The notes: generated from the sequence alone by a model not told the origin. Counted from the first letter of the stretch, positions 17,951 through 26,926 are shown. The stretch is 64,000 nt of DNA from Bog-756 sp963824645 (GCA_963824645.1 CAWGQC010000005.1:248001-312000); one strand, 5' to 3'. Made by a program: numbers and translations.

Positions 17951-18010
17951 GCGGTCCCTAGCGGAGTGCAGTGCGCCCTAGAGGAGAGCGGTGCGGTCCT
18001 ATCGGAAAGC
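17951..18010. repeat. three imperfect 20-bp tandem units
   Basis: Units starting at 17951, 17971 and 17991 share a pattern close to GTGCGgtCCTAgcGGAgaGC. The third unit runs into the 3' end of rnhB and encodes its last codons and stop. They fill the short gap between the convergent acyl-CoA dehydrogenase and rnhB. Confidence 0.6.
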
Positions 18011-18721
18011 CAGATCGTCCACGTAGGACCACGATCGCCGGTGCACCGACGTGAGCCCGAAACCGGCCAGGGCGGTGCGGTGAACGGGTGACGGGTACCC
18101 CTTGTTGCGGTCGAAGTCGAAGGCCGGGAAGCTGGCCGACAGGGTTCGCATGAGGCGGTCGCGGGTCACCTTGGCCACGATGGAGGCGGCCGCCACCGAC
18201 ACGCAGGTGGCGTCCCCTCTGACGACGGTGCGGACCGTCGGCGCATTCGTCGGAGGCGAGCCGGGACGGTCGGTGGCATAGGGCTCGCTGACGTAGTCGT
18301 GGGCACCGTCCATGACCACCACCTGGGCCGGCCAGGCCAGCCCGGACAGGGCCCGGCGGGCCGCCAGCCGCAGGGCGGCGGTCATGCCCAGGCGGTCACA
18401 CTCGACAGCACCGGCGTGGCCGACCGCCCAGCCGGCGCTCCAGGCGATGACCCGCGGGAAGAGTGCCTCTCGCTGCTCCTCGGTCAACATCTTCGAGTCA
18501 CACAGACCCTTCGGGGCCCGGGATCCACGGGGAAAGACCACCACCCCGACCGACACCGGTCCGGCCCACGCCCCCCGCCCCACCTCGTCCAGCCCGGCCA
18601 CCACCCCGAACCCTTCGTCGCACAGGGACCGCTCCAACCGGTTGTGCGGCTTGGGGCGCGCCCTTCTGGCCGGCCGGTCCACCGGCGGCGACTGTCGGCT
18701 GTTGGCGCTCCCGCCTCCCAT
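17999..18721 (-). CDS. rnhB: ribonuclease HII
   Basis: RNase HII, which removes ribonucleotides from DNA-RNA hybrids. The acidic active site is visible: GLDEVGRGAWAGPV (Asp, Glu), VVMDGAHDY (Asp) and the SIVAKVTRDRLM segment; NKGYPSPVHRTAL is the RNase HII C-terminal signature. Its 240 residues include a basic, probably disordered N-terminal extension of about 35 residues (Arg/Pro-rich), so a later start is possible. It begins 11 bp after the acyl-CoA ligase gene on the same strand. Confidence 0.93.
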   Translation of the reverse strand: MGGGSANSRQSPPVDRPARRARPKPHNRLERSLCDEGFGVVAGLDEVGRGAWAGPVSVGVVVFPRGSRAPKGLCDSKMLTEEQREALFPRVIAWSAGWAVGHAGAVECDRLGMTAALRLAARRALSGLAWPAQVVVMDGAHDYVSEPYATDRPGSPPTNAPTVRTVVRGDATCVSVAAASIVAKVTRDRLMRTLSASFPAFDFDRNKGYPSPVHRTALAGFGLTSVHRRSWSYVDDLAFR

Positions 18722-18732
18722 CGGACCCGAAC

Positions 18733-20331
18733 CTATCCCTCCCTCAGCCGGTCCCTGACGATCTTGCCCAGAGCGTTGCGGGGAAGCGAGTCGACCACGT
18801 GCAGCCGGCGCGGCCGCTTGTAGGCGGCCAACTGGGGGGCCACGAAGGCGGCCAGCTCATCGACAGAGGGCGGTCGTCCGTCGGGCACGATCCACGCCGT
18901 CACCACCTCGCCCCACTCATCGGACGGCGTGCCGGTCACCGCCACCTCGGCCACGCCGGGGTGTGTGGCCAGAACCTCCTCGACCTCGCCGGGGTAGACG
19001 TTGAATCCGCCGGTGATGATCAACTCCTTGGCCCGCCCCCGTATGACCAGGTAGCCGTCCTCCTCGGTGCCCACGTCCCCGGTCCGGAACCAGGGTGATC
19101 CGCCGTCGGCCGCGCACATCAGGGCGTCGGCCGTAGCCACCGGCTTCTCCCAGTAGCCGCCGAAGACGTTGGGGCCGCGAACCAGGATCTGGCCGTCGTC
19201 GGCCAGTTCCACCTCGACACCGGGCAGAGGGAATCCCACCGTGCCGGCCCGGCGCGGGCCGGCATACGGGTTGGAGGTGTTCATGAGCGTTTCGGTCATC
19301 CCGTAACGCTCCAGTAGGGAGGAGCCGACGGCCGCGCTCACCTCGGTGTGGAGTTCGGAGGCCAGGGGCGCCGAGCCCGATACCGCCAGTCGGAGCCGGT
19401 GCAGGTCACCGGCCCGGCCGGCCCGGACCAGCCGGTGGTACATGGTGGGGACCCCGAAGAACAGGGTGGCCCGCTCGGCCGTCACCGCCTCGGCCACCGC
19501 CACCGGGTCGAACCCCGGGAGCAGGAGGGCAGAGGCTCCCGCCGACAGTGTGCCGTAGATCCCGACGCAGAGCCCGTGGGCATGAAACAGGGGAAGACAG
19601 TGCACCAACCGGTCGTCGGGGGTCCACCGCCAGGCCACCCTGACCGCTTCGGCTCCGGCCAACAGGTTCCCATGGGTGAGCACCGCACCCTTGGGCGGAC
19701 CGGTGGTGCCCGACGTGTAACAGATGAGGGCGGGGTCGGCGGGATCGGCGGCGTCGAGCTGATCGGGTTCCGCATCGGGCAGCTCCACCTCGGGCCCCAC
19801 CACCCGTATGGAGGAAGAGGCGCCGTGGCGTATCCACCCGCCCAGCTCGGTGCCTTCGACGATGGCGGCGGCGGGACGCACATCGGTAACGATGTGGGTC
19901 ACCTCCCGCCGGGTATAGGCCGGATTGGCCGGTACCACCACCAGCCCGGCCCGCAGGGCACCCACGTGGGCCACGACGGACCGGACCGACGACGAGGTCG
20001 ACCACACCACCCGATCACCGGGCACCAGCCCGGCTCCTTGCAGCCGGCCGGCCACCCGCCGGGTGGAGGCCTCGAACTCCGCCGCCGTCCACCAGCTGCC
20101 CTCCGGATGACCAAGGGAAGCGGAGGAGGAAGAGGCCGGCTCCTTCCACAAACGGGCCTCAGGGGCAACCCGCCACCGTTGCCCCCAAGCTCGGAGCAGG
20201 GTCCCCGACGAGACCAGGTCGGCTATGTCCAGGTCGACGCCCGGAGGCAGATGGTGGCGCCAGGGATGCAGGGGGTACTCCCGGGCCTGGTCGCTCAGAG
20301 GGTGCCGGGGCGAGGGCACCACCGGAACCAT
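18733..20331 (-). CDS. AMP-forming acyl-CoA ligase (ANL superfamily)
   Basis: A 532-residue adenylate-forming ligase. The P-loop-like motif YTSGTTGPPKGAVLTHGN, the RYGMTETLM segment, WFRTGDVG, GRAKELIITGGFNVYPGEVEE and the C-terminal PRNALGKIVRDRL with the catalytic Lys are all present. Its overall pattern resembles malonyl-CoA or medium-chain ligases, but substrate specificity cannot be read from sequence. The true start may lie downstream of the first residues, which are Pro-rich. Confidence 0.9.
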   Translation of the reverse strand: MVPVVPSPRHPLSDQAREYPLHPWRHHLPPGVDLDIADLVSSGTLLRAWGQRWRVAPEARLWKEPASSSSASLGHPEGSWWTAAEFEASTRRVAGRLQGAGLVPGDRVVWSTSSSVRSVVAHVGALRAGLVVVPANPAYTRREVTHIVTDVRPAAAIVEGTELGGWIRHGASSSIRVVGPEVELPDAEPDQLDAADPADPALICYTSGTTGPPKGAVLTHGNLLAGAEAVRVAWRWTPDDRLVHCLPLFHAHGLCVGIYGTLSAGASALLLPGFDPVAVAEAVTAERATLFFGVPTMYHRLVRAGRAGDLHRLRLAVSGSAPLASELHTEVSAAVGSSLLERYGMTETLMNTSNPYAGPRRAGTVGFPLPGVEVELADDGQILVRGPNVFGGYWEKPVATADALMCAADGGSPWFRTGDVGTEEDGYLVIRGRAKELIITGGFNVYPGEVEEVLATHPGVAEVAVTGTPSDEWGEVVTAWIVPDGRPPSVDELAAFVAPQLAAYKRPRRLHVVDSLPRNALGKIVRDRLREG

Positions 20332-20549
20332 GGGGAAGTGAGCGTCGGTGTCAGCACACGTGACGTCTTAGCGGAAATCCGAGCGGGACGGCCGGTTCCT
20401 GACCGGACCGTCTCGGGACCAGGCCCCTCGGGCGGCCAGCCGTCCGAGTTGGGGCCCAGACTCTGCTACACCAGGAGGCTGGCCCTCACGCCCGCCGGCA
20501 GCGCTTCTGCCTGTCGGGTACGTGCGGTCGATCGACACGAAGGGGAGGC

Positions 20550-23261
20550 ATGGGAGAGACCGACGACGACAGCGCTCGGACCGGCGTTCGGCGATCGATC
20601 GCCGTGGTCCCCCATACGCACTGGGACCGCGAATGGTACGAGCCGTTCCAGATATTCCGGCTCAAGCTGGTTTCCACCATCGACGCCCTGCTCGACCAGA
20701 TGGAGCAGGACGCCTCGTACACCCACTTCCTGCTGGACGGACAGTTGGCTGTCGTCGACGACTATCTGGAGATCCGTCCCGAGAACGCCGACCGACTCGG
20801 GGCGCTGACCGCCTCGGGACGGATCACCCTCGGTCCGTGGTACATCCTGATGGACGAGTTCCTGGTGTCGGGTGAGACCATCATCCGTAACCTGCAGGCG
20901 GGCATACGCCGGGGCAGCGATTTCGGTGGGGTGATGGACGTGGGCTATCTGCCCGACATGTTCGGACACATAGCCCAGATGCCCCAGATTCTGGCATCGG
21001 CCGGTTTCGCCCACGCCGTCGTCTGGCGCGGCGTGCCGTCGGCCGTCGATCGCACCGCCTTCCGATGGCGGGCTCCCGACGGTTCGGAGGTGCGAGCCGA
21101 GTACCTGGTGGCCGGGTACGGCAACGGGGCCGCCCTGCCCGACGACGCCAAGGCCCTGGTCCGTAGGCTCGGCTCTCTGATCGAGGAATTCGAACCGTTC
21201 CAACAACCCGGCGATCCTCTGTTGTTGATGAACGGAACCGACCACCAGCGCCCCCAACCCTGGCTGGGCCGGGTGGTCCTCGAGGCCAACGAGATCCAGG
21301 ATGATTTCGAACTCACCATCTCGTCCCTTCCGGCCTATCTCGAGAAGGCACCCGAGGCCGATCTCCCCACCTGGTCAGGCGAGCTGCGCTCGGGAGCCCG
21401 GGCCAACCTCCTGATGGGAGTGGGTTCGAACCGGGTCGACGTCAAGCAGGCTGCGGCCCGGGCCGAGCGGGCGCTCGAGCAGTGGGCCGAACCGCTGTCG
21501 GCCCTCTTCCTGGCTCCGGACCAGTGGCCGGCTCCGTTCCTGCACCTGGCCTGGTTACTCATGATCCGCAACAGCGCCCACGATTCCATCTGCGCCTGTT
21601 CCGTAGACGACGTGGTCGACGCCGTGCTCCACCGTTACGCCGAGGCCCGTCACATCGGCGAGGGGCTGGCCGAGGCCGCCCTGGCCGCGCTGGGCTCCTC
21701 CATGGCCGACCCGGGCACGACGGTGGTCAACCCCTCGGCCGTCCCCCGCCGCGGTCTGGTCGAGGCGGTGGTGACGGCGACAGGTCCCCCCGGGCCCGAC
21801 ATCCAGGTTCTCTCCGAGCGCTTCGGCCTGCCCGGTTCGATCACGCTCGACGGCGAGACCGTCCGCAACATGTTGGGTCTCATTCAGGGTGCCCGCATCG
21901 ACAACGACACCTACATCACCGACGTGGCCCTGGCCGAGGACGACACAGGCCTCGACATCACCCTGGTGATCGGCACCGAACCCCGTCCGGGCGTGCCCGT
22001 CGAAGAGATCAAGAGAGAGCTCTACACCCGGCTCACGGCCCGTCCCACCACGGCCGTCCGTCTCAGCCTCGACCAGCCCCCTGTCCGCCGGATCCTGGTC
22101 CGTCAGGATCAGGTCCCGGCATTCGGCTGGGCGCCGTTGACTCCGACCCCCCTCCACCATGGAGCCCGGATGGAGACCACCGAGGGGGATGGGGTGGTTC
22201 TGACCAACGGTCTGATCACGGTGGCCATCGACCCGGAAGACGGGACGTTCAGCGTGGACGACGTTCCCGGGTACGGACGGCTGGTGGACAGCGGCGATTT
22301 CGGCGACACCTACAACTACTCACCGCCGGCCGTCGACACCATCGTCGACAGGCCCGACACGGTGGCGGTGGCCACCGGCGAATCGGGGCCGGTACGGGCC
22401 ACAGCCGTGGTCACCTCCACCTTCACGTGGCCCGATCGGGTCGACGAATCGACCAAGACCAGGGTGGGATCCAACACTGTCGCCGTCCACACAACGTTGG
22501 AGATCCGAGCGGACGAACCGGTTTTGCGGGTGCACACCCAGTTCGACAACCCGTCGAGGGACCACCGGGTCCGGGTGCACCTCCCCCTGCCGGAGCCGGC
22601 GTCGACCTCACAGGCCGAGTCGGCCTTCACCGCCGTGGAGCGAGGGTTGGTGGCCGAGGACCGTCCTGACGAGTTCGGCACGCCCACCTTCCCGTCGCGG
22701 CGGTTCGTATCGAGTGGGGGTTTGACCGTGGTCCACCAGGGTCTGCTCGAGTACGAGCTGGTCGATCTGGTCGTCGATGACGAGCACGGAGACCGGGCCC
22801 GTACCTTGGCGCTGACCCTGGTCCGGGCCACCGGCATGCTGTCGCGGCTGGGTATGTCGACCCGGCCACTGACCGCCGGGCCGATGACTCCCCTCGAAGG
22901 TCCCCAGATGATCGGACCGGTAGTGGCCGATTACGCCATCGCCGTGGGCGTGGTGGATCCGTACCGATTGGTTGAGGACGTTCTGGTCCCGCTGGCCACC
23001 ACCGCTTCATTTGGAGGCGGTCACCGGCCCGCCACCGGCTCCGCCCTGGACGTGCGGGGGGCGGAGGTGTCGGCCGTCAGACGCCAGGCCGGTCAGCTCG
23101 AGATACGGGTCTTCAACCCGGGCCCGACGCCCACCACGGTGGCGATACCCGACCGGTCGGGGTGGTTGGTCGACCTACGGGGTCAGACTCTCGCTTCCTT
23201 CGAAGGGCAATTCGCCCTCCGTGGCCACGGCATCGCCACCGTCGTGCTCGACGCCGAGTGA
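20550..23261 (+). CDS. glycoside hydrolase family 38 alpha-mannosidase
   Basis: A 903-residue GH38 enzyme. The zinc-binding PHTHWDREWY is at residues 21-30, the nucleophile Asp lies in GYLPDMFGHIAQM (about residue 133), MNGTDHQRPQP and HDSICACSVDDVV follow in the helical domain, and the long C-terminal beta region is intact. The ATG is preceded by a purine-rich ribosome-binding site (AAGGGGAGG). It has no signal peptide, so it is probably cytoplasmic and acts on mannosides or mannosylglycerate-like solutes. Its last 87 bp overlap the 3' end of the convergent adenylate cyclase. Confidence 0.92.
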   Translation: MGETDDDSARTGVRRSIAVVPHTHWDREWYEPFQIFRLKLVSTIDALLDQMEQDASYTHFLLDGQLAVVDDYLEIRPENADRLGALTASGRITLGPWYILMDEFLVSGETIIRNLQAGIRRGSDFGGVMDVGYLPDMFGHIAQMPQILASAGFAHAVVWRGVPSAVDRTAFRWRAPDGSEVRAEYLVAGYGNGAALPDDAKALVRRLGSLIEEFEPFQQPGDPLLLMNGTDHQRPQPWLGRVVLEANEIQDDFELTISSLPAYLEKAPEADLPTWSGELRSGARANLLMGVGSNRVDVKQAAARAERALEQWAEPLSALFLAPDQWPAPFLHLAWLLMIRNSAHDSICACSVDDVVDAVLHRYAEARHIGEGLAEAALAALGSSMADPGTTVVNPSAVPRRGLVEAVVTATGPPGPDIQVLSERFGLPGSITLDGETVRNMLGLIQGARIDNDTYITDVALAEDDTGLDITLVIGTEPRPGVPVEEIKRELYTRLTARPTTAVRLSLDQPPVRRILVRQDQVPAFGWAPLTPTPLHHGARMETTEGDGVVLTNGLITVAIDPEDGTFSVDDVPGYGRLVDSGDFGDTYNYSPPAVDTIVDRPDTVAVATGESGPVRATAVVTSTFTWPDRVDESTKTRVGSNTVAVHTTLEIRADEPVLRVHTQFDNPSRDHRVRVHLPLPEPASTSQAESAFTAVERGLVAEDRPDEFGTPTFPSRRFVSSGGLTVVHQGLLEYELVDLVVDDEHGDRARTLALTLVRATGMLSRLGMSTRPLTAGPMTPLEGPQMIGPVVADYAIAVGVVDPYRLVEDVLVPLATTASFGGGHRPATGSALDVRGAEVSAVRRQAGQLEIRVFNPGPTPTTVAIPDRSGWLVDLRGQTLASFEGQFALRGHGIATVVLDAE

Positions 23262-24485
23262 AGGAGGGTCGGAGGGTTCGGCACCCCGCACGATTCTCTC
23301 TCCCCGCTCCCGCAACTGGTCCAGGTCGCGCAGGACATCGGTGAGCCGTTCCCACCGCATGTTGCGACGGCTGTCGACGACGGGGTCGGCTCCGGCCCGG
23401 GCCAGTTTCCACACCTGGACCCGTCCGATGTCCTTCAGGGTGCGCGGACGGAGGGCGTGGGTCTCGAAGACGGTGCCGCCCTCCTCCTCGAGCGTGGACC
23501 TCAGCTCGTCGGAGATGAGCACCGTCCCCGGGTTGGCCACCCCGGCCAACCGGCTGGCCAGGTTGACCACCGGGCCGTAGAAGTCGCCGTCCTGCACCAG
23601 AACAGAGCCGAGGGCCAGCCCCACCCGGACATCGGAGAGTAGGTCGTCGTCGGCGTAGGCCTCGGCCAGGCTCAACCCGATTTCGGCGGCGTCGATGGCC
23701 GTCGGTACGACGAACATGGCCTCATCCCCGATCATCTTGACCACCCGTCCCCCGAGGGCCACCACCGTGTCATGAGCCAACTCCTCGAACCGCGACACCA
23801 CCGCAGCCAACTCGGCCGCGCCCAGGTGCTGGCTGAGCATGGTGAAGCCGACCATGTCGGCGAAGCCGACGGCCATGACCGGACTGTTCAGTTCGGCCGA
23901 CCCGCGGGTGCGCAGGAGCATGGCCCGGCGGGTGGCCGCTTGCAGGTGGCGGCGCCAGACGAACTCGAGGAGGCGGCCCATGGCCGGAATGGAGGCGTCG
24001 GCCTGGCGGGCAAAGTTGTCGGCGTCGAGAAGGCTGTCCCCCGACGGCCTGAGTATGGGGGTGGCGCCCGAACCGGTCTGGGCCTCGGCGATCCGGGCCA
24101 TCGACGAACCGATGACCCGGGCCATGTGCACGGCGCTGTCGACGTCGACCAGTCCCATGGCCACCATGGCCTGGAACATGCGGATCGCTTCGACATCCAT
24201 CTCGGTGAACACGGCTTCGTCATCCCCGACGTCGAGAAAGCCGAGGGCGCGCCAGAATCGTTGGGCCAACTCGACAGGAATGCCCGTGGTCGACGACACC
24301 TCGGACTGGGTGAGCCGTTGTTGGGCTGGCACCAGCATCCTGTCCACCACCAGCAGGTCGACAACGTCATCGGCCACCGCCTGGTCGATTTCGCCGTCGG
24401 TACAGCCCAGACGCCGAAGGAGGGTCCGTACCCGTTGCTGTGCCTCCATGCGCTCATCGATGTCTGAGCCCTGATGGTCCGGCAC
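23175..24485 (-). CDS. class III adenylate cyclase with N-terminal regulatory domain
   Basis: A 436-residue nucleotide cyclase. Residues 1-~170 resemble the all-helical autoinhibitory domain of mycobacterial Rv1264 (Ad_Cy_reg type), and residues ~200-370 are the cyclase homology domain. The two metal-binding Asp are in GFADMVGFT (Asp210) and KMIGDEAMF (Asp254). The adenine-selecting Lys250, the Asp of GDFYG (Asp301), and the transition-state Asn308 and Arg312 in NLASRL are present, so it should make cAMP as a homodimer. The ~65-residue C-terminal tail is encoded partly in the overlap with the mannosidase gene. Confidence 0.9.
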   Translation of the reverse strand: MPDHQGSDIDERMEAQQRVRTLLRRLGCTDGEIDQAVADDVVDLLVVDRMLVPAQQRLTQSEVSSTTGIPVELAQRFWRALGFLDVGDDEAVFTEMDVEAIRMFQAMVAMGLVDVDSAVHMARVIGSSMARIAEAQTGSGATPILRPSGDSLLDADNFARQADASIPAMGRLLEFVWRRHLQAATRRAMLLRTRGSAELNSPVMAVGFADMVGFTMLSQHLGAAELAAVVSRFEELAHDTVVALGGRVVKMIGDEAMFVVPTAIDAAEIGLSLAEAYADDDLLSDVRVGLALGSVLVQDGDFYGPVVNLASRLAGVANPGTVLISDELRSTLEEEGGTVFETHALRPRTLKDIGRVQVWKLARAGADPVVDSRRNMRWERLTDVLRDLDQLRERGERIVRGAEPSDPPSLGVEHDGGDAVATEGELPFEGSESLTP

Positions 24486-24491
24486 GGCCTC

Positions 24492-24541
24492 ACCTTAACG
24501 GCGGGCCGGCGGCGCGACCTTAACGGCGGGCCGGCGGCGCG
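24492..24541. repeat. perfect 25-bp tandem duplication
   Basis: Two identical adjacent 25-bp copies (24492-24516 and 24517-24541) each begin ACCTTAACGG and end with a GC-rich palindromic core. They lie between the divergent adenylate cyclase and fbiD-like genes, where both promoters should be, so they could be duplicated regulatory sites or a slippage product. Confidence 0.85.
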
Positions 24542-24598
24542 GATCGGTGAGCAGCTGAAGCCCGGTGGTGGACGACAGGAGCCCCCTACACTGGCGCG

Positions 24599-25222
24599 GT
24601 GACCCCAAGCGGCCACCGGTCAACCCCCGGGCTCCCACCGACCATCGGCCCCCGTGCCGTGCTCATACCGGTCAAAGCTTTCGATCAGGCCAAAGGGCGG
24701 TTGCATCTGACCATGAGTGGACCTGATCGGGCCCACCTGGCTCGAGCGATGGCCGATCGAGTGGTGCGGGCCGCTCACCCGCTGCCGGTGGCCGTGGTGT
24801 GCGACGACAACGAGGTGGCCCAGTGGGCCCGCGACCGCGGTGCCCTCGTCGTGTGGGAGCCCGGTCGTGGCCTCAACGGCGCGGTGGAGGCGGGTGTCGA
24901 CCATCTGGCCGCCAACGGTGCCACCCACGTCACGGTGGCCCACGCCGATCTTCCCCGGGCCCACGATCTGGCCAGGGTGGGCGACGCATCGGGGATCACT
25001 CTGGTCCCCGACCGCTTCGGCAACGGCACCAATGTCATCGCCCTGCCCGCCACCACCGGATTTCGTTTCTCCTACGGTCCGGGGTCCTTCGCCCGCCACC
25101 GGGCCGAAGCCGAGCGCCTGGGACTGCCCGTGTTGGTCCTCGACCGGCCCGATCTGGCCTACGACGTCGACGAGCCGGCCGACGTCGAGCCGGTGGTCTC
25201 TGCGGCGGCGCCGCTGCGGTGA
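24599..25222 (+). CDS. fbiD: F420 biosynthesis 2-phospholactate/PEP guanylyltransferase (CofC/FbiD family)
   Basis: A 207-residue CofC-type nucleotidyltransferase that makes the guanylylated three-carbon precursor of cofactor F420. The motifs are LIPVKAFDQAKGRL, VVCDDNEV, AHADLPRA, DRFGNGTNVIALP and FSYGPGSFARH, all family hallmarks. In actinobacteria the substrate is phosphoenolpyruvate, as shown for mycobacterial FbiD; that is inferred here. The GTG start is at 24599. The stop overlaps the GTG of the deacetylase, indicating translational coupling. Confidence 0.9.
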   Translation: MTPSGHRSTPGLPPTIGPRAVLIPVKAFDQAKGRLHLTMSGPDRAHLARAMADRVVRAAHPLPVAVVCDDNEVAQWARDRGALVVWEPGRGLNGAVEAGVDHLAANGATHVTVAHADLPRAHDLARVGDASGITLVPDRFGNGTNVIALPATTGFRFSYGPGSFARHRAEAERLGLPVLVLDRPDLAYDVDEPADVEPVVSAAAPLR

Positions 25223-26064
25223 GCGGACGGGGCGAAGAGCCGGGGGCGTTGTCCGCCGACAGCAGACTGCCGGTGGGCGATCTGGCCTCCGCCGGCCAAC
25301 TGCTGACCACCGACATGGAGGTGCCGGCATCGGCCCTGGCCATCGGCGCCCATCCTGACGATATCGAGTTCGGCAGTGGAGCCACCCTGGCCAAATGGGC
25401 GGCGGCCGGATGTCGGATCCATCACCTGGTCCTGACCGACGGCTCCAAGGGCAGTTGGGACCCCCACGCCGACCTCGATCAGTTGGTGGCCTCCCGTATC
25501 GACGAGAGCCGGGCGGCGGCGGCCGTCATCGACGGCACCCCCCTGGCCCCGGTTGACGCCGACCGGGTTCTGTTCCTCGGAAGGGTGGACGGGGAGCTGG
25601 TCAACGGGGTAGATGAGCGGCGGGACGTCGCCCGCGTGGTGCGCACCACACAACCGGCGGTCATTCTCGGTCATGACCCGTGGCGGCGCTACCGGCTCCA
25701 TCCCGACCACCGGGCGGCCGGCTTCCTCACCCTCAACGCCATAGTGGCGGCCCGTGACCCTCACTTCTTCGTCGAACTCGGCCTCCCGCCACACCGGCCC
25801 GACGCCATCCTGTTGTTCGAGCCCGACCTGCCCAACCACGTCGAAAACGCCGACGGTGCCGAGGATGTGAAGATCGACGCCCTGCTCTGCCATCGCAGTC
25901 AGTGGCGGTCCACCATGGGGGTCACCGACCGGGGGGAGGGACAGCCGTTGGCGTCGAGCCAGCGTCAGGCATTCGCGGGCAAAGTGGGCCGCCAGTTGAG
26001 TGAACACGGATCGTTGGCCGGGATGGCGACGGGCGAGGCCTTTCACCGCATCGCCGAGGTGTGA
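25219..26064 (+). CDS. PIG-L family (LmbE-like) deacetylase
   Basis: A zinc-dependent N-deacetylase of the GlcNAc-PI / MshB / LmbE family, 281 residues from the GTG at 25219. The metal-binding motif GAHPDDIEFGSG and the distal HPDHRAAG are intact. The first ~45 residues are variable. Targets in this family include GlcNAc-inositol and mycothiol-type conjugates, and nothing in the sequence picks one. It is coupled to the fbiD-like gene through a GTGA overlap, a pairing that may only reflect operon economy. Confidence 0.88.
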   Translation: MSGRGEEPGALSADSRLPVGDLASAGQLLTTDMEVPASALAIGAHPDDIEFGSGATLAKWAAAGCRIHHLVLTDGSKGSWDPHADLDQLVASRIDESRAAAAVIDGTPLAPVDADRVLFLGRVDGELVNGVDERRDVARVVRTTQPAVILGHDPWRRYRLHPDHRAAGFLTLNAIVAARDPHFFVELGLPPHRPDAILLFEPDLPNHVENADGAEDVKIDALLCHRSQWRSTMGVTDRGEGQPLASSQRQAFAGKVGRQLSEHGSLAGMATGEAFHRIAEV

Positions 26065-26125
26065 TCGTCGTTCGGGCCAAGGGGCCGTGAGCCCGACCGG
26101 TCGGTCCAGATGAATCGGCGAACAG

Positions 26126-26155
26126 GCCAGCGGGGGCCACACGGCCCCCGCTGGC
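26126..26155. terminator. bidirectional hairpin between the convergent PIG-L and HU-tail genes
   Basis: A perfect 13-bp stem (26126-26138 with 26143-26155) has an ACAC loop. It sits 61 bp after the PIG-L stop and 36 bp after the HU-tail stop (minus strand). A short, mildly T-rich stretch follows on the minus strand. It is best read as a shared terminator. Confidence 0.7.
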
Positions 26156-26191
26156 TGCTCGATCACGACGCCGAAGCGCCGTCCGGTGCTG

Positions 26192-26863
26192 CTACCTGCG
26201 CTTGCGAACCGTCCGCTTGGCCACCTTGCGAGCGGGGGCCTTCTTAGCCGTACGCTTGCGAGCGGTCGTCTTGCGGGCCGGAGCCTTCTTAGCCGTGCGC
26301 TTGGCCGTTGACTTGCGAGCCGCCGTCTTCTTGGTGGTCCGCTTGGCCGCCTTCCGAGCCGGAGCCTTCTTAGCCGTGCGCTTGGCCGTTGACTTCCGAG
26401 CCGCCGTCTTGCGGGCCGGAGCCTTCTTAGCCGTCCGCTTGGCCGGAGCCTTCTTAGCCGCACGCTTCCGGGCCGGAGCCTTCTTCGTGGCCTTTTTGGC
26501 TGTGGCCTTGCGGGCTGCCGTCTTTTTGGCCGGAGCCTTCTTAGCCGTACGCTTGGCTGCCTTCTTTACTGCCATTGATTCTCCCTCCTTAGGGTTCAAC
26601 GCCGATTTGAACGCCGAACCGGTGGCGAACCGGACACCTTTCGACGCCGGGATCGGTACCGCTTCGCCAGTCCTTGGATTCCGACCCACACGAGGGCCAC
26701 GAGTTGTCGGATTGAATGCCCCGAACCCGATAACTGTGACCTTCCGTCCGGACCGAACCTCGGCAACGATCGTATCGAACAACACATCAACCACATCTTC
26801 GACAGTCCGCCGCGACGCGAGCGCCGACGCACTGACTGCTTTTACGAGTTGAGATTTGTTCAC
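26192..26863 (-). CDS. hupB: HU-family protein with long Lys/Ala/Arg histone-like tail
   Basis: A 223-residue nucleoid protein. Residues 1-~95 form an HU domain (NKSQLVKAVSAS, then GFGAFNPTTRGPRVGRNP). Residues ~103-223 are a histone H1-like tail of repeated TAKKAPARK units, comparable to mycobacterial HupB. The GTG at 26863 has an excellent ribosome-binding site (GAGGAGGTGATC). The tail is encoded by near-identical DNA repeats. An internal ATG at 26575, preceded by AAGGAGGGAG, could start a separate 127-residue tail protein. A weak promoter candidate lies upstream. Confidence 0.93.
   Translation of the reverse strand: MNKSQLVKAVSASALASRRTVEDVVDVLFDTIVAEVRSGRKVTVIGFGAFNPTTRGPRVGRNPRTGEAVPIPASKGVRFATGSAFKSALNPKEGESMAVKKAAKRTAKKAPAKKTAARKATAKKATKKAPARKRAAKKAPAKRTAKKAPARKTAARKSTAKRTAKKAPARKAAKRTTKKTAARKSTAKRTAKKAPARKTTARKRTAKKAPARKVAKRTVRKRR
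26195..26560 (-). repeat. imperfect direct repeats encoding the HU tail
   Basis: Plus-strand blocks such as GGAGCCTTCTTAGCCGT and TTGGCCGTTGACTTGCGAGC recur with small changes across the tail. Each block encodes a TAKKAPARK- or KSTAKR-type unit. The repeats make the segment prone to length variation and to assembly error. Confidence 0.8.
26575..26590 (-). promoter_or_regulatory. internal Shine-Dalgarno and ATG inside the HU-tail gene
   Basis: On the minus strand AAGGAGGGAG stands at ideal spacing before an in-frame ATG, exactly at the junction between the HU domain and the basic tail. The encoded residues PKEGES would look like a linker, so the match could be coincidental, but its strength equals that of the main start. 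Confidence 0.5.
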
Positions 26864-26894
26864 GATCACCTCCTCAGCGATACGCAATCACTAC

Positions 26895-26924
26895 TAGCAA
26901 AATGGCTTTTTACCCCCAGGTCAA
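26895..26924 (-). promoter_or_regulatory. possible promoter of the HU-tail gene
   Basis: TTGACC (26919-26924) as -35 and a weak TTGCTA (26895-26900) as -10, 18 bp apart, lie 32 bp upstream of the GTG on the minus strand. The -35 match is good and the -10 poor. Confidence 0.3.
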
Positions 26925-26926
26925 GC

